Assembly (NCBI GenBank): GCA_022768325.1
Contig: JALEMI010000113.1
Location: forward strand, 1-50,916
Source of the DNA: Bacteroidales bacterium
GTDB lineage: Bacteria > Bacteroidota > Bacteroidia > Bacteroidales > Marinilabiliaceae
Length of the DNA stretch: 50,916 nt
Direction: 5' to 3'
Shown: positions 1-8,482 of the stretch, in pieces
Layout: each line of letters starts with the position of its first letter
How positions within the stretch are numbered: position 1 is the stretch's first letter
Program-made: the position numbers and the translations under genes
The notes under the pieces: model-generated
The model's input: only the letters and a program-made list of their open reading frames with translations
Databases searched by the model: none
Told to the model about the DNA's origin: nothing

Positions 1-391
1 GCAGGGCGGTTCCTACGGCGTCGGCGTCAGAGCAAGCCTCACAAAGGAGCCCGACCAGCAATACTCCGTCACCATCTCTTTCGACACCGACCCCAAAGTC
101 TTCGACAAACTTGAGCCCATCATCATGCAGGAGATCAAGAAAATAGCCGACAACGGCCCTCTGCCTGACGATCTCGACAAGGTCAAGAAGAACCTCGTCA
201 AGGCTCGCGTCGAGGCTCTCCAAAAGAATGACGCGTGGGTCACCCTCCTCGAAGGCCTCGCCCTCCGCGGCACGGACGACACAGACTATCAAAAGCTCGT
301 GGAGTCCATCTCCGCGGCTGATGTCCAAGAATGGGCTCGCCTCCTCACCACCGAGGCCCACAAAGCCACCCTCATCATGAAGGCAGAGTAA
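1..391 (+). CDS. M16 family zinc peptidase, C-terminal end (partial)
   Basis: The open frame enters from the left edge (codons in phase with base 2) and stops with TAA at 389-391. The first visible residues read QGGSYGVGV, which matches the R/Y-region of insulinase-like (M16) peptidases, where a Gly-Gly-(S/T)-Tyr-Gly-Val stretch contributes to substrate binding in the inactive half. The rest is the helical C-terminal part of an M16 domain ending in LIMKAE. The catalytic HXXEH half lies outside the window, so activity cannot be judged. In Bacteroidota these are usually exported or periplasmic proteins of about 930 residues. A strong terminator follows 27 bp after the stop, so this gene ends its transcript. 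Confidence 0.75.
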   Translation, partial: QGGSYGVGVRASLTKEPDQQYSVTISFDTDPKVFDKLEPIIMQEIKKIADNGPLPDDLDKVKKNLVKARVEALQKNDAWVTLLEGLALRGTDDTDYQKLVESISAADVQEWARLLTTEAHKATLIMKAE

Positions 392-417
392 CATCCGCGC
401 CATACAAAAACCTTCAT

Positions 418-458
418 CCCACCCCGCAGGCCGTCACAACCTGCGGGGTGGGCTTTTA
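418..458 (+). terminator. Rho-independent terminator after the M16 peptidase gene
   Basis: A 13-bp perfect inverted repeat (arms 418-430 and 440-452, sequence CCCACCCCGCAGG and its complement) with a 9-base loop is followed by CTTTTA. It ends the peptidase transcript before the promoter of the next gene. Confidence 0.85.
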
Positions 459-513
459 TCTGCCAAACGAAAACAAAAGACTTTTGCCATACCTCGCCAT
501 CAATACGGATTGC

Positions 514-521
514 TATCTTTG
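514..521 (+). promoter_or_regulatory. Bacteroidota -7 promoter element for the GT2 gene
   Basis: TATCTTTG matches the TAnnTTTG -7 consensus of the Bacteroidota primary sigma factor and lies 24 bp before the ATG at 546. A TTTG is present at 483-486 but the spacing (27 bp) is longer than usual, so only the -7 box is claimed. Confidence 0.5.
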
Positions 522-545
522 CGACTGAGTGACAAGAAAAAGACT

Positions 546-1481
546 ATGACCACAAGCAATCCCACCCCATCCATTGCCGCCATAATCCTCACAAAAGACG
601 AGGAGATGCACATCGAACGATGCATCAACTCGCTAAAAGGTATTTGTTCCGAGATCTTCGTTGTTGACAGTTTCAGCACAGACCGCACCACCCAACTTGC
701 TGAGGCTCTTGGTGCCAAAGTGTTCCAACACCCGTGGAAAAATTATGCCACACAGTTTAATTGGGGCGTTTACAATTGCCCCATAACAGCCGATTGGATT
801 TGGAGAATTGATGCCGACGAATATCTCGACAAGAACCTCGGGCAAAACGCTATAAACGCTATCTCCAATTGCCCAGACGACGTTAACGGTTTCTACGTCC
901 GTAAACGCATCGATTTCATGGGGCGCCCTCTGCTCCACGGCGGATGGTATCCAAGCCAACACCTCAAGATTTGGAGACGCGGACACGGCGAGTGTGAAAA
1001 CAGATGGATGGATGAGCACATCAGGCTCTTTGACGGCAAAGCTCTCTCCATACCTACCGGCGACCAAGTCGACGCCAACCTCAACAGCCTCACATGGTGG
1101 ACTAACAAACACAACGGCTACGCCACCCGCGAGATGGTGGATATGCTCATGATGAGCTACGGTCTCGATGCCACAGCCGAAGAGGTCACGCCAAAATTCT
1201 TCGGCACCGAAGAGCAACGCAAACGATGGCTAAAAATCAAATACATCAAGATGCCCCTCTTCCTCCGTCCCTTCGCCAACTTCACATACCGTTACTTCCT
1301 CAAACTCGGCTTCCTCGACGGCAAGGAGGGCTTCGTATGGCACGTCCTCCAAGGCTTCTGGTATCGCTTCCTCGTCGACGCTAAAATCTTCGAAATCAAA
1401 AAGCAGTTCAACTTCGACGACGAAAAGATAAAACAGCACATTAAAGATAAATATTTCACCCCCCCCCGAAAAACAACATAA
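546..1481 (+). CDS. Glycosyltransferase family 2 (WaaE/KdtX-like)
   Basis: The 311-residue protein opens with a GT-A fold: SIAAIILTKDEEMHIERC at residues 9-26, FVVDSFSTDRT near 38-48 and the metal-binding D89-A-D91 in RIDADEYL. This pattern, including the CSEIFVVDSFSTD stretch, is that of cytoplasmic GT2 enzymes of the WaaE/KdtX type, which add a sugar to lipopolysaccharide core or a capsule/O-antigen intermediate; the exact donor and acceptor cannot be read from sequence. ATG 546 is preferred over an upstream TTG at 510 because a promoter element lies at 514-521 and similarity begins after 546. The WcaF-like acetyltransferase gene follows after 54 bp, and both fit surface-polysaccharide synthesis. 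Confidence 0.85.
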   Translation: MTTSNPTPSIAAIILTKDEEMHIERCINSLKGICSEIFVVDSFSTDRTTQLAEALGAKVFQHPWKNYATQFNWGVYNCPITADWIWRIDADEYLDKNLGQNAINAISNCPDDVNGFYVRKRIDFMGRPLLHGGWYPSQHLKIWRRGHGECENRWMDEHIRLFDGKALSIPTGDQVDANLNSLTWWTNKHNGYATREMVDMLMMSYGLDATAEEVTPKFFGTEEQRKRWLKIKYIKMPLFLRPFANFTYRYFLKLGFLDGKEGFVWHVLQGFWYRFLVDAKIFEIKKQFNFDDEKIKQHIKDKYFTPPRKTT

Positions 1482-1521
1482 ATGTAATAATTCTCAACAC
1501 AGCATGGGCATTATTCACTGG

Positions 1522-1531
1522 AAAGGAGGTG
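1522..1531 (+). promoter_or_regulatory. Unusually perfect Shine-Dalgarno sequence
   Basis: AAAGGAGGTG can pair over ten bases with the conserved 3' end of 16S rRNA and ends 4 bases before ATG 1536. Most starts in this window have no such sequence, as is usual in Bacteroidota. It fixes the start of the acetyltransferase gene. Confidence 0.7.
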
Positions 1532-1535
1532 CGCC

Positions 1536-2099
1536 ATGCCGCTTGAACCATCCGTGCGCCTTGCATCTTTCGATGGCTCAAGCTTCGATAAGGGTGCAGG
1601 ATTCACAAAAACAACCATCTGGTATATTGTCAACGCATTGTTTGTCAAAGCCTCGTGGAATCCTTTCATGAAGGTCAAAGTCACACTCCTTAAACTATTC
1701 GGCGCCCATATCGGCAAAGGACTGGTTATAAAGAACAATGTCAACATCAAATCCCCTTGGAATCTCACCATTGGCAACGACTGCTGGATTGGCGAAAACT
1801 GTTGGATTGACAACATCGACCAAGTCCATATCGGTAACAATGTTTGCGTGTCTCAGGGCGCAATGCTCCTCACAGGAAACCACGACTACACCATTCACTC
1901 CATGCCCTACCGTAACGCTCCTATCACGATAGAAGACGGCGCATGGATTGGAGCGCAAACCACGGTCTGCCCAGGAGTTACCGTCCACACAAACGCCATT
2001 CTCACGGTTGGCTCTGTCGCAACCAAAGACCTTAAACCAAATCTCATTTACCAAGGCAATCCTGCGACACCAATCAGAAGGCGCAACATCTCTTCGTGA
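1536..2099 (+). CDS. WcaF-like left-handed beta-helix acyltransferase
   Basis: The 187-residue protein has hexapeptide-repeat character from about residue 55 onward (IGKGLVIKNNVNI, IGNDCWIGENCWI, IGNNVCVSQGAML, IEDGAWIGAQTTV) and the acetyltransferase signature TGNHDY with the catalytic His near residue 115. The N-terminal WYIVNALFVKASWNPF stretch is typical of the WcaF family of putative colanic-acid acetyltransferases, which O-acetylate sugars in exported polysaccharides using acetyl-CoA. It follows the GT2 gene by 54 bp and probably shares its transcript. The start is set by the strong Shine-Dalgarno sequence at 1522-1531; upstream in-frame codons contain no start. The 120 bp after it hold only the argB promoter. 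Confidence 0.85.
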   Translation: MPLEPSVRLASFDGSSFDKGAGFTKTTIWYIVNALFVKASWNPFMKVKVTLLKLFGAHIGKGLVIKNNVNIKSPWNLTIGNDCWIGENCWIDNIDQVHIGNNVCVSQGAMLLTGNHDYTIHSMPYRNAPITIEDGAWIGAQTTVCPGVTVHTNAILTVGSVATKDLKPNLIYQGNPATPIRRRNISS

Positions 2100-2171
2100 C
2101 ACCCATTCCGCCCATATCAACCCACTGGATGCGCTCGGGGCTAAAAGAGCCGTCCATGTAACCCCTCTCCC

Positions 2172-2202
2172 TTTCACTACTCCCCTTTTTCCCCTACCTT
2201 TG
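2172..2202 (+). promoter_or_regulatory. Promoter of the argB-argE-argH group
   Basis: TTTC (2172-2175) is followed by exactly 19 bp and then TACCTTTG (2195-2202), matching the Bacteroidota -33/-7 arrangement. Transcription should begin near 2209, giving a leader of only about ten bases before ATG 2220. No arginine operator can be recognised by eye. Confidence 0.65.
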
Positions 2203-2219
2203 CACAAAAACCAAAATCA

Positions 2220-3005
2220 ATGAACCTCACCATAGTCAAAGTCGGAGGCAAGGTCGTCGAAGAGGATAACTCCCTCAGCGCCCTCCTCGACGATTTCGCG
2301 TCACTCACCGGCGCAAAAGCCCTCGTCCACGGCGGCGGACGCTCCGCAACGAAGCTGTCCGAGCAACTCGGGATTCAAGCCCAAATGATTGAGGGACGCC
2401 GCGTCACCGATGCGCAGACGCTCCGCATCGTCACCATGGTCTACGCAGGCCTCGTCAACAAGAATATCGTTGCCCAGCTCCAAGCCCGAGGTGTCAACGC
2501 CCTCGGCCTCACGGGTGCCGATATGGGCATCATCCGCTCCGACCGACGCGCACCTAAGATGATGTCCGACGGTCAACTCGTCGATTTCGGCTTCGTTGGC
2601 GATGTCCGCGAGGTGCATACCGACACCATCTCGTCGCTCATCAAGCAAGAGGTCGTCCCCGTCCTCTCCCCCATCACTCACGACGGCAAGGGCAATCTCC
2701 TCAACACCAACGCCGACACCATCGCCAGTGAGTTCGCACGAGCTATGGCCGGCATTGCCAACGTCAAGCTCGTTTTCTGTTTCGAGAAGCCCGGCGTTCT
2801 CCTCAATCCCGACGACGACAACACTCTCATCCCTGACCTCGATTTCGACACTTTCAAGGACTATCAGGCCAAAGGCATCGTGGCCGCAGGAATGATTCCC
2901 AAACTCGACAACGGCTTCGAAGCCCTCCGCAAGGGCGTTCATAGTGTCGTCATAACCAACGTCCAAGGCCTCAAGTCCGGCCGTGGAACAACCCTCAAAC
3001 TTTGA
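2220..3005 (+). CDS. argB: Acetylglutamate kinase
   Basis: The 261-residue protein is a full-length amino-acid kinase fold: KVGGK at residues 7-11, HGGGRSATKLSEQLG at 38 onward for acyl-glutamate binding, EGRRVTDAQTL, and the C-terminal ATP-binding GIVAAGMIPKLDNG. It phosphorylates N-acetylglutamate, the second step of arginine synthesis. Some Bacteroides use N-succinyl rather than N-acetyl intermediates, and the substrate cannot be decided here. It has its own promoter 18 bp upstream. Its TGA stop overlaps the TTG start of the next gene (TTGA at 3002-3005), which suggests translational coupling. Confidence 0.95.
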   Translation: MNLTIVKVGGKVVEEDNSLSALLDDFASLTGAKALVHGGGRSATKLSEQLGIQAQMIEGRRVTDAQTLRIVTMVYAGLVNKNIVAQLQARGVNALGLTGADMGIIRSDRRAPKMMSDGQLVDFGFVGDVREVHTDTISSLIKQEVVPVLSPITHDGKGNLLNTNADTIASEFARAMAGIANVKLVFCFEKPGVLLNPDDDNTLIPDLDFDTFKDYQAKGIVAAGMIPKLDNGFEALRKGVHSVVITNVQGLKSGRGTTLKL

Positions 3006-4087
3006 ACAATTCCCTCCTCGACTCCCTCACTGCCGATAGCATCGACCTCTTGAAGCGCATGATTGCCACGCCGTCTACTTCAAGAGCCGAGGGCGATGTC
3101 GCCAATCTCATTCAAGCCCAACTTGCCGCATGGGGCCTGCAAGCCTCACGCAAAGGCAACAACCTCTGGGTCCGCGAGGTCGATTGTCCCGATGGTCGTC
3201 CCGTCGTGCTTCTCAACTCTCACATCGATACGGTCAAGCCGGCCGCTGGGTACACGCGCGACCCTTTCACGCCAACGGTTGAGGACGGGAAGCTCTTCGG
3301 CCTCGGCAGCAACGATGCCAGCGGCCCTCTTGTCAGCCTCCTCGCCGCGTTCCGCTATCTCCTCACCACGTCGCCAGACCGCCCCTATTCCCTCGTCTTC
3401 GCCGCTTCGGCCGAGGAGGAGGTCAGTGGCAAGAATGGCCTGGAGAGCATCATTCCCGAACTCGGCACAATAGACCTCGCCATCGTTGGCGAGCCAACGG
3501 GAATGCAGCCCGCCGTAGCCGAGAAAGGCCTTATGGTGCTCGACTGCACCGCCTTCGGCAAGAGCGGACACGCCGCCCGAAATGAGGGCGTTAATGCCAT
3601 CTATCAGGCTCTCCCCGCCATAGAGTGGTTCCGCACCCACGTCTTCGAGAGGATCAGTCAGTTCCTTGGCCCCGTCAAGATGTCCGTCACGCAAATCGAG
3701 GCCGGAACGCAGCACAATGTTGTGCCAGACACGTGCCGCTTCGTCGTCGATGTCCGTGTCAACGAGCTATATAAGAATCAAGAGCTGCTCTCCCTAATCA
3801 AGAAATCGGTGAGTGTCAATGTCCAAGAGCGGTCTACGCGTCTCTCCAGCTCAGCCATTCCCATGTCGCACCCCGTTGTCCGCCGGTGTCTCGACCTCGG
3901 CCTCGTGCCTTTCGGCTCGCCTACAATGAGCGATCAGGCTCTCATGCCTTTCACGTCCATAAAAATCGGACCTGGGCAGTCCGCCCGCTCTCATACGGCC
4001 GACGAGTTCATCATGCTCGACGAGATTCGCTCCGGCGTCAAGACATACGTCGAAATCCTCGACGGCCTCAATATTTATCAAGCCTAA
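3002..4087 (+). CDS. argE: M20 family acetylornithine deacetylase-like hydrolase
   Basis: The 361-residue protein has the M20 metallopeptidase layout: metal-binding LNSHIDTVKP near residues 74-83, GLGSNDASGPL for the bridging Asp, and the catalytic EEEVSG. A dimerisation domain follows (about 180-290) and a final metal-binding His near SHTADEFI. In Bacteroidota this family, found beside argB and argH, is taken as the ArgE enzyme that removes the acyl group from N-acyl-ornithine; other M20 substrates cannot be excluded. The start is TTG 3002, overlapping the argB stop, because the next in-frame ATG (about 3059) would remove the first helix. argH follows after 28 bp. Confidence 0.8.
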   Translation: MNNSLLDSLTADSIDLLKRMIATPSTSRAEGDVANLIQAQLAAWGLQASRKGNNLWVREVDCPDGRPVVLLNSHIDTVKPAAGYTRDPFTPTVEDGKLFGLGSNDASGPLVSLLAAFRYLLTTSPDRPYSLVFAASAEEEVSGKNGLESIIPELGTIDLAIVGEPTGMQPAVAEKGLMVLDCTAFGKSGHAARNEGVNAIYQALPAIEWFRTHVFERISQFLGPVKMSVTQIEAGTQHNVVPDTCRFVVDVRVNELYKNQELLSLIKKSVSVNVQERSTRLSSSAIPMSHPVVRRCLDLGLVPFGSPTMSDQALMPFTSIKIGPGQSARSHTADEFIMLDEIRSGVKTYVEILDGLNIYQA

Positions 4088-4115
4088 ACTTCATATTCTA
4101 AAACTCTTACGACCA

Positions 4116-5447
4116 ATGAAACTGTGGGATAAAGGCTATTCCGAAGACGAGCGCATCGACCGCTTCACCGTCGGCCGCGACCGCGAACTCGACCTCCATC
4201 TCGCGCCGTTCGACGTCATGGGCACCATGGCGCATATCACCATGCTCGAGACCATCGGGCTTCTCCAAAAAGATGAACTCCAGACGCTCCTCGCCGAGCT
4301 GAAGAAGATATACAAGACGGCCGAAGAGGGCAATTTCATTATCGAGGACGACATCGAGGATGTCCATTCGCAAGTAGAGCTGATGCTCACCCGCTCGCTC
4401 GGCGACATGGGCAAGAAGGTCCACAGCGGACGCTCGCGCAACGACCAGGTCCTCCTCGACCTGAAGCTCTACATCCGCGCCCAGATTGAGGATGTCGTCT
4501 CACGCCTTATGAAGCTGTTCAACGTCCTTCAAGCACAAAGCGAGAAGTACAAGGATTTGCTCATCCCGGGCTATACCCACCTCCAGGTCGCCATGCCCTC
4601 CTCGTTCGGCCTCTGGTTCGGGGCTTACGCCGAGGGCCTTACCGACGATATGACGATGCTCGCCGCCGCATGGGATGTAGCCAACCAGAACCCTCTCGGC
4701 GCGGCAGCCGGCTACGGCTCTTCGTTCCCGCTCAACCGCACTCTCACCACTCGCCTCCTCGGTTTCAAGGACTTGGCCTACAATGTGGTCTACGCCCAAA
4801 TGGGACGCGGCAAGACGGAGCGCATTGTCTCCTTCGCTCTCGCCTCCATTGCCGAGACAATCGGGCGACTTGCTTTTGACGGATGTCTCTTCACGAGCCA
4901 AAACTTCGGCTTCATCCACCTTCCCAAGCAGATGACGACAGGCTCCAGCATCATGCCCCACAAGAAGAATCCCGATGTCTTCGAGCTTGTCCGCGCCCAT
5001 TGCAATAAGATTCAAGGCGCGCCAAACACCATCCGCCTCATCAGCGGCAACCTCCCAAGCGGCTATTTCCGCGATATGCAAATCATTAAGGAGGTCTTCA
5101 TCCCCCTCTTCGAGGAGATGAAGGACTGCATCGACATCACCGCCTACGCCATCGAGAATATCGAGGTGGAGAAGGACATCATGAAAGACCCCCGCTACAA
5201 ATACGCTTTCAGCGTCGAGGAGGTCAACCGCCGCGCACTCGCCGGAACACCTTTCCGCGACGCCTATCGCCAAGTGGGCATGGAAATCGAGGAGGGACAT
5301 TTCGATTTCAACGGACAGATTAACCACACCCACGAAGGCTCCATCGGCAATCTCTGCAACGACAAGATTCGCCAAAAGATGGACAATATCCTCGCGCGTT
5401 TCTCGTTCAAAGAGGTTAACGACGCTCTCGCAGATCTCGTCAGATGA
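4116..5447 (+). CDS. argH: Argininosuccinate lyase
   Basis: This 443-residue member of the fumarase/aspartase superfamily carries all three conserved regions: SGRSRNDQV at 104-112, TH at 154-155 in PGYTHLQ, and the signature GSSIMPHKKNPD at 276-287 with the catalytic-loop serine. It splits argininosuccinate to arginine and fumarate, the last step of the pathway. It is the third arg gene in a row and its last four bases (ATGA, 5444-5447) are the start of the next, unrelated lipoprotein gene, so that gene is probably translated by coupling to argH. Confidence 0.95.
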   Translation: MKLWDKGYSEDERIDRFTVGRDRELDLHLAPFDVMGTMAHITMLETIGLLQKDELQTLLAELKKIYKTAEEGNFIIEDDIEDVHSQVELMLTRSLGDMGKKVHSGRSRNDQVLLDLKLYIRAQIEDVVSRLMKLFNVLQAQSEKYKDLLIPGYTHLQVAMPSSFGLWFGAYAEGLTDDMTMLAAAWDVANQNPLGAAAGYGSSFPLNRTLTTRLLGFKDLAYNVVYAQMGRGKTERIVSFALASIAETIGRLAFDGCLFTSQNFGFIHLPKQMTTGSSIMPHKKNPDVFELVRAHCNKIQGAPNTIRLISGNLPSGYFRDMQIIKEVFIPLFEEMKDCIDITAYAIENIEVEKDIMKDPRYKYAFSVEEVNRRALAGTPFRDAYRQVGMEIEEGHFDFNGQINHTHEGSIGNLCNDKIRQKMDNILARFSFKEVNDALADLVR

Positions 5448-6499
5448 TTAAGCTCCGTCTCACACTATTTTCCCTCGCCGCCTCCGCGCTCTTTTCGAGT
5501 TGTGGGGGCGACGATTTTGATGGACGTGTATTTATCGACCTCAATCGCACAACGTCCATCCCTCTGACTTTCACCCCATTAGTGGCAACGGACACCGTCC
5601 CGTTCTCCATTTCGCCCGATGCCAATGGCGTCTACTCTTTCGCCACCGATACCATTGCCGCAGGCCTCTATGTCGCTCGTTGGGATGCCGACCACGCCCT
5701 CCCTATCGTCTTGCGCTCCCATGAGTCCCAACGCCTTTGCGGCACGTTCCAGTTCCTCGACAGCCTAACGGCCTCCAACTCTGAGTCCCGCGCCGTCATT
5801 GCCGCCGAGAGGCTCCGCTCCAAGCTCAAGGTTCTGACCGATTCCGCCCTTACCGCCGCGCCTCTCTCTTTCCCCGACGGCCGCCAGGTTGTCGCCGATA
5901 GCCTTACGCTCATCCGACAGACCGCCCGCGCTCAGGCCGATACCATTCTCGCGTCGCTGCCCGATTCTTCCATCGCGGCTCTGCCCATCCTCGGTCTCCC
6001 TGGCTTGTACGACGACGTGGTCGACAACGCCCTCCTCATCTCCCGTTTCGAGGGCATGATGCGCTGTTTCCCGTCGTCCGCGTTTCTCCGCTCCCGCCGC
6101 GATGCCCTCTCCCGCACGGCACGTCTTGTGGCCATTCGCTCGCGCCTCTCTTCAGGCTGCCCCGCACCCGATTTCTCTTTCATGACTGCCGCTGGCGACA
6201 CTGTCTCCCGAGGCTCTCTCGCCAACCGGCGTTTCGCCATAGCCCTTTTACCCGATTCCGCATCAGCTTCCCACTCGCTCGATTTCATAGCTTACCTCGC
6301 TGCCGATGGCCACCGAGTCCTCGTCCAGTGCGCCGCAAATGTCGAGCTGCCCAAGAAGTACAATGTCCTCCGCGGGCGTTTCATTTCGCTTACGCTCAAG
6401 AGCGATGTCGAGGCTTTCGCGCCGGCCGTCATAGCCGTCTCGCCCGATGCCACCATTTCGTCACTGCGTCTCGGTTCTAAGGCGCGTTCTCAACATTAA
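5444..6499 (+). CDS. Lipoprotein with degenerate TlpA-like (thioredoxin-fold) C-terminus
   Basis: A 351-residue protein with a lipoprotein signal (hydrophobic run, then LFSSC with Cys at residue 20), so it is probably anchored in a membrane facing the periplasm. The middle is helical and unrecognised. The C-terminal 100 residues start CPAPDFSFMTAAGDTVS, which is the usual lead-in to a TlpA-type thioredoxin domain, and continue with RRFAIALLPDSA where the redox CXXC would normally sit; no CXXC is present. It overlaps argH by 4 bp. A related lipoprotein gene follows, so the two look like a diverged pair. The general class is fairly clear, the function is not. Confidence 0.6.
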   Translation: MIKLRLTLFSLAASALFSSCGGDDFDGRVFIDLNRTTSIPLTFTPLVATDTVPFSISPDANGVYSFATDTIAAGLYVARWDADHALPIVLRSHESQRLCGTFQFLDSLTASNSESRAVIAAERLRSKLKVLTDSALTAAPLSFPDGRQVVADSLTLIRQTARAQADTILASLPDSSIAALPILGLPGLYDDVVDNALLISRFEGMMRCFPSSAFLRSRRDALSRTARLVAIRSRLSSGCPAPDFSFMTAAGDTVSRGSLANRRFAIALLPDSASASHSLDFIAYLAADGHRVLVQCAANVELPKKYNVLRGRFISLTLKSDVEAFAPAVIAVSPDATISSLRLGSKARSQH

Positions 6500-6523
6500 A
6501 AGGAAGACCTTTAGCAAATTGAC

Positions 6524-6531
6524 TATATTTG
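6524..6531 (+). promoter_or_regulatory. -7 promoter element for the DUF4369/TlpA-like lipoprotein gene
   Basis: TATATTTG matches TAnnTTTG and lies 25 bp before ATG 6557. No good -33 box stands at the usual spacing. It indicates that the second lipoprotein gene has its own transcript start. Confidence 0.5.
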
Positions 6532-6556
6532 CACTCCGAAAAGATAACCTTCATTG

Positions 6557-7696
6557 ATGAAACAATTATCATTCCGCGCCTCCATCTGCGCCTCCATCTT
6601 TCTATCTCTCATCGTTTTATGCCTCACCGCTTGCGACAATAGCAAGGGGCGTTCAGCCGTAAACGGCGTAATCCCAGGAGCCGAAGGACAAAAGGTCTAC
6701 ATGGAGCCCATCACCCTCTCCGCGCAACACGTTGTCTGCGATTCCGCCACCGTAGCCGCCGACGGCTCTTTCTCTCTCCAAGGCCAAATCCAGTCCGAAC
6801 CCACTTTCTACAATATCAGCCTTGCCGACGGCCGCTCACTTACCGTGATTCTCGATTCCGCCGAGGTCGTCTCTTTCAAGGTCAATGCCGACGCCAAGGC
6901 TCTCGTCGGGAATGTCAAGTTCGACAAGTCCCCCATCAACGACTCCCTCCAGTCGGTCATGAAGAGGGCTTCGTCCGTCCTCGCCAAGTACGACGCCAAT
7001 ACCCTCACGTCCGACGATGTCCGCCAGTTCAAGGATGAGCTGACAAGCCAAGTCTTCGCAGACCCGCGCTCCATGGTCGGCTATTACATCGTCTTCCAAA
7101 AAATCGGCGGTCACCCCCTCTTCGATGTCATGGACAAGCGCGACCATCAGCTATACTCAGCTGTCGCCACGTCGCTCCAATTGGCCTACCCCAACAGCCA
7201 ACAGGTAAAATATCTCTGCGACTACGTCCTCGGTGCCCGCGCCGCCCGTAAGTCCAATGCCCGCCGCGATTCCCTTTTCCAAAAGGCCGTCGAGCTCAAC
7301 TCGCCCGACCTCTCCCTCCCCAATAAGGACGGCAACGAGGTGACACTCACCTCGCTCCGCGGCAAGACGGTCCTCCTCTTCTTCTGGTCCGCCGCCAACA
7401 ACGACTCCCGCAAGGCTTACGCCCAACTTGCGTCAATCTACAAGAAGTACGCCTCCCGAGGTCTTGAGATTTACGCCGTTTCTTTCGATACGAGCAAAAT
7501 AATCTGGGAAGCCGCAACCAAAGACGCCAATTGGGTCAACGTTTGCGACCTCAAAGGCGCAGCGTCGCCCGCCGCCGTCACCTACAATGTCACAAGCCTT
7601 CCCTCCAACTACATCCTCGCCCCCGACGGCAAGCTCATCGGCAAGGACCTCTTCGGCACAAGGCTCGACAACAAGCTCAACGAGATTCTCCGCTAA
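6557..7696 (+). CDS. DUF4369/TlpA-family lipoprotein lacking the CXXC motif
   Basis: The 379-residue lipoprotein has a signal sequence ending LCLTAC (Cys about residue 26). Residues 30-120 resemble the DUF4369 beta-domain common in Bacteroidota (VYMEPITLSAQHVVCDSATVAADGSF). The C-terminal TlpA-like domain keeps the fold landmarks: LNSPDLSLPNKDGNEVTL, KTVLLFFWSAANNDSRKAY, LEIYAVSFD and the cis-proline loop SLPSNYIL. Where thiol-disulfide oxidoreductases have W-C-x-x-C it has SAANNDS, so classical redox activity is unlikely. ATG 6557 is preferred to the TTG one codon upstream. lpxH follows after 24 bp. Confidence 0.8.
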   Translation: MKQLSFRASICASIFLSLIVLCLTACDNSKGRSAVNGVIPGAEGQKVYMEPITLSAQHVVCDSATVAADGSFSLQGQIQSEPTFYNISLADGRSLTVILDSAEVVSFKVNADAKALVGNVKFDKSPINDSLQSVMKRASSVLAKYDANTLTSDDVRQFKDELTSQVFADPRSMVGYYIVFQKIGGHPLFDVMDKRDHQLYSAVATSLQLAYPNSQQVKYLCDYVLGARAARKSNARRDSLFQKAVELNSPDLSLPNKDGNEVTLTSLRGKTVLLFFWSAANNDSRKAYAQLASIYKKYASRGLEIYAVSFDTSKIIWEAATKDANWVNVCDLKGAASPAAVTYNVTSLPSNYILAPDGKLIGKDLFGTRLDNKLNEILR

Positions 7697-7720
7697 CGCC
7701 CGGCCAAGCAGACCCCCACA

Positions 7721-8482
7721 ATGCCAAAGGTCTACTTCGCTTCCGACCTCCACCTCGGCGCCCCATACATCGCCGACCACCATGCGCACGAACGCCGCAT
7801 AGTCCGTTGGCTCGACTCAATAAAAGCCGACGCCTCGGCTCTCTATATCCTCGGCGACATTTTCGACTATTGGTTTGAGTATAAGACTGTTGTCCCACGG
7901 GGCTTCGTCCGTTTCCAAGCCAAGATTGCCGAATTGGTCGAGGCTGGCGTACAGGTCCATTTCTTCACGGGCAATCATGATGCCTGGATGTTCGACTATC
8001 TTCAGTCCGAACTGGGCGTAGTGGTCCATGAGGGGCCAATGAGGCTCTCCCTCAATGGGCGCAATTTCTTCATCGGACATGGCGACGACATCGGCTTCGA
8101 CCGCTTTTACCACGTCATGCTCTGGTGTTTCCACAATCGCTTTCTCCAAGCCTGCTACCGCTGGCTTCATCCCGACCTCGCCGGCCTCATCGCGTCAACA
8201 TGGAGCCGCAAGAGCCGTGCGTCGCACGATGCCGACGACCAACGCCGAGCCGGCAAGCCGCTCGACCTCGATCGCGAATGGCAGGTCCTCTTCGCCCGGA
8301 AACAAGTCGAAAACGGCGATACCACAGATTTCTTCATCTTCGGACACCGCCACGAGGTCATCGACACCGTCCTCAGCTCTCGCGGACAACGACTTCTCGT
8401 CATCGGAGACTGGATTCGCAATTTCACCTACGCAGTCTTCGATGGCAATAATGTTGAAATTCAACGATATAACAATGATTAG
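7721..8482 (+). CDS. lpxH: UDP-2,3-diacylglucosamine diphosphatase
   Basis: This 253-residue calcineurin-like phosphoesterase has the metal-binding motifs of LpxH: SDLHLG (D9, H11), GDIFDYW at 45-51, GNHD at 84-87, GHGDD and the final GHRHE. The GDIFDYWFEY and GDWIRNFTYAVFDG stretches are characteristic of the Bacteroidota LpxH form. It hydrolyses UDP-2,3-diacylglucosamine to lipid X at the inner face of the cytoplasmic membrane, the fourth step of lipid A synthesis. The stop overlaps the start of the small membrane-protein gene downstream by 8 bp. Confidence 0.92.
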   Translation: MPKVYFASDLHLGAPYIADHHAHERRIVRWLDSIKADASALYILGDIFDYWFEYKTVVPRGFVRFQAKIAELVEAGVQVHFFTGNHDAWMFDYLQSELGVVVHEGPMRLSLNGRNFFIGHGDDIGFDRFYHVMLWCFHNRFLQACYRWLHPDLAGLIASTWSRKSRASHDADDQRRAGKPLDLDREWQVLFARKQVENGDTTDFFIFGHRHEVIDTVLSSRGQRLLVIGDWIRNFTYAVFDGNNVEIQRYNND

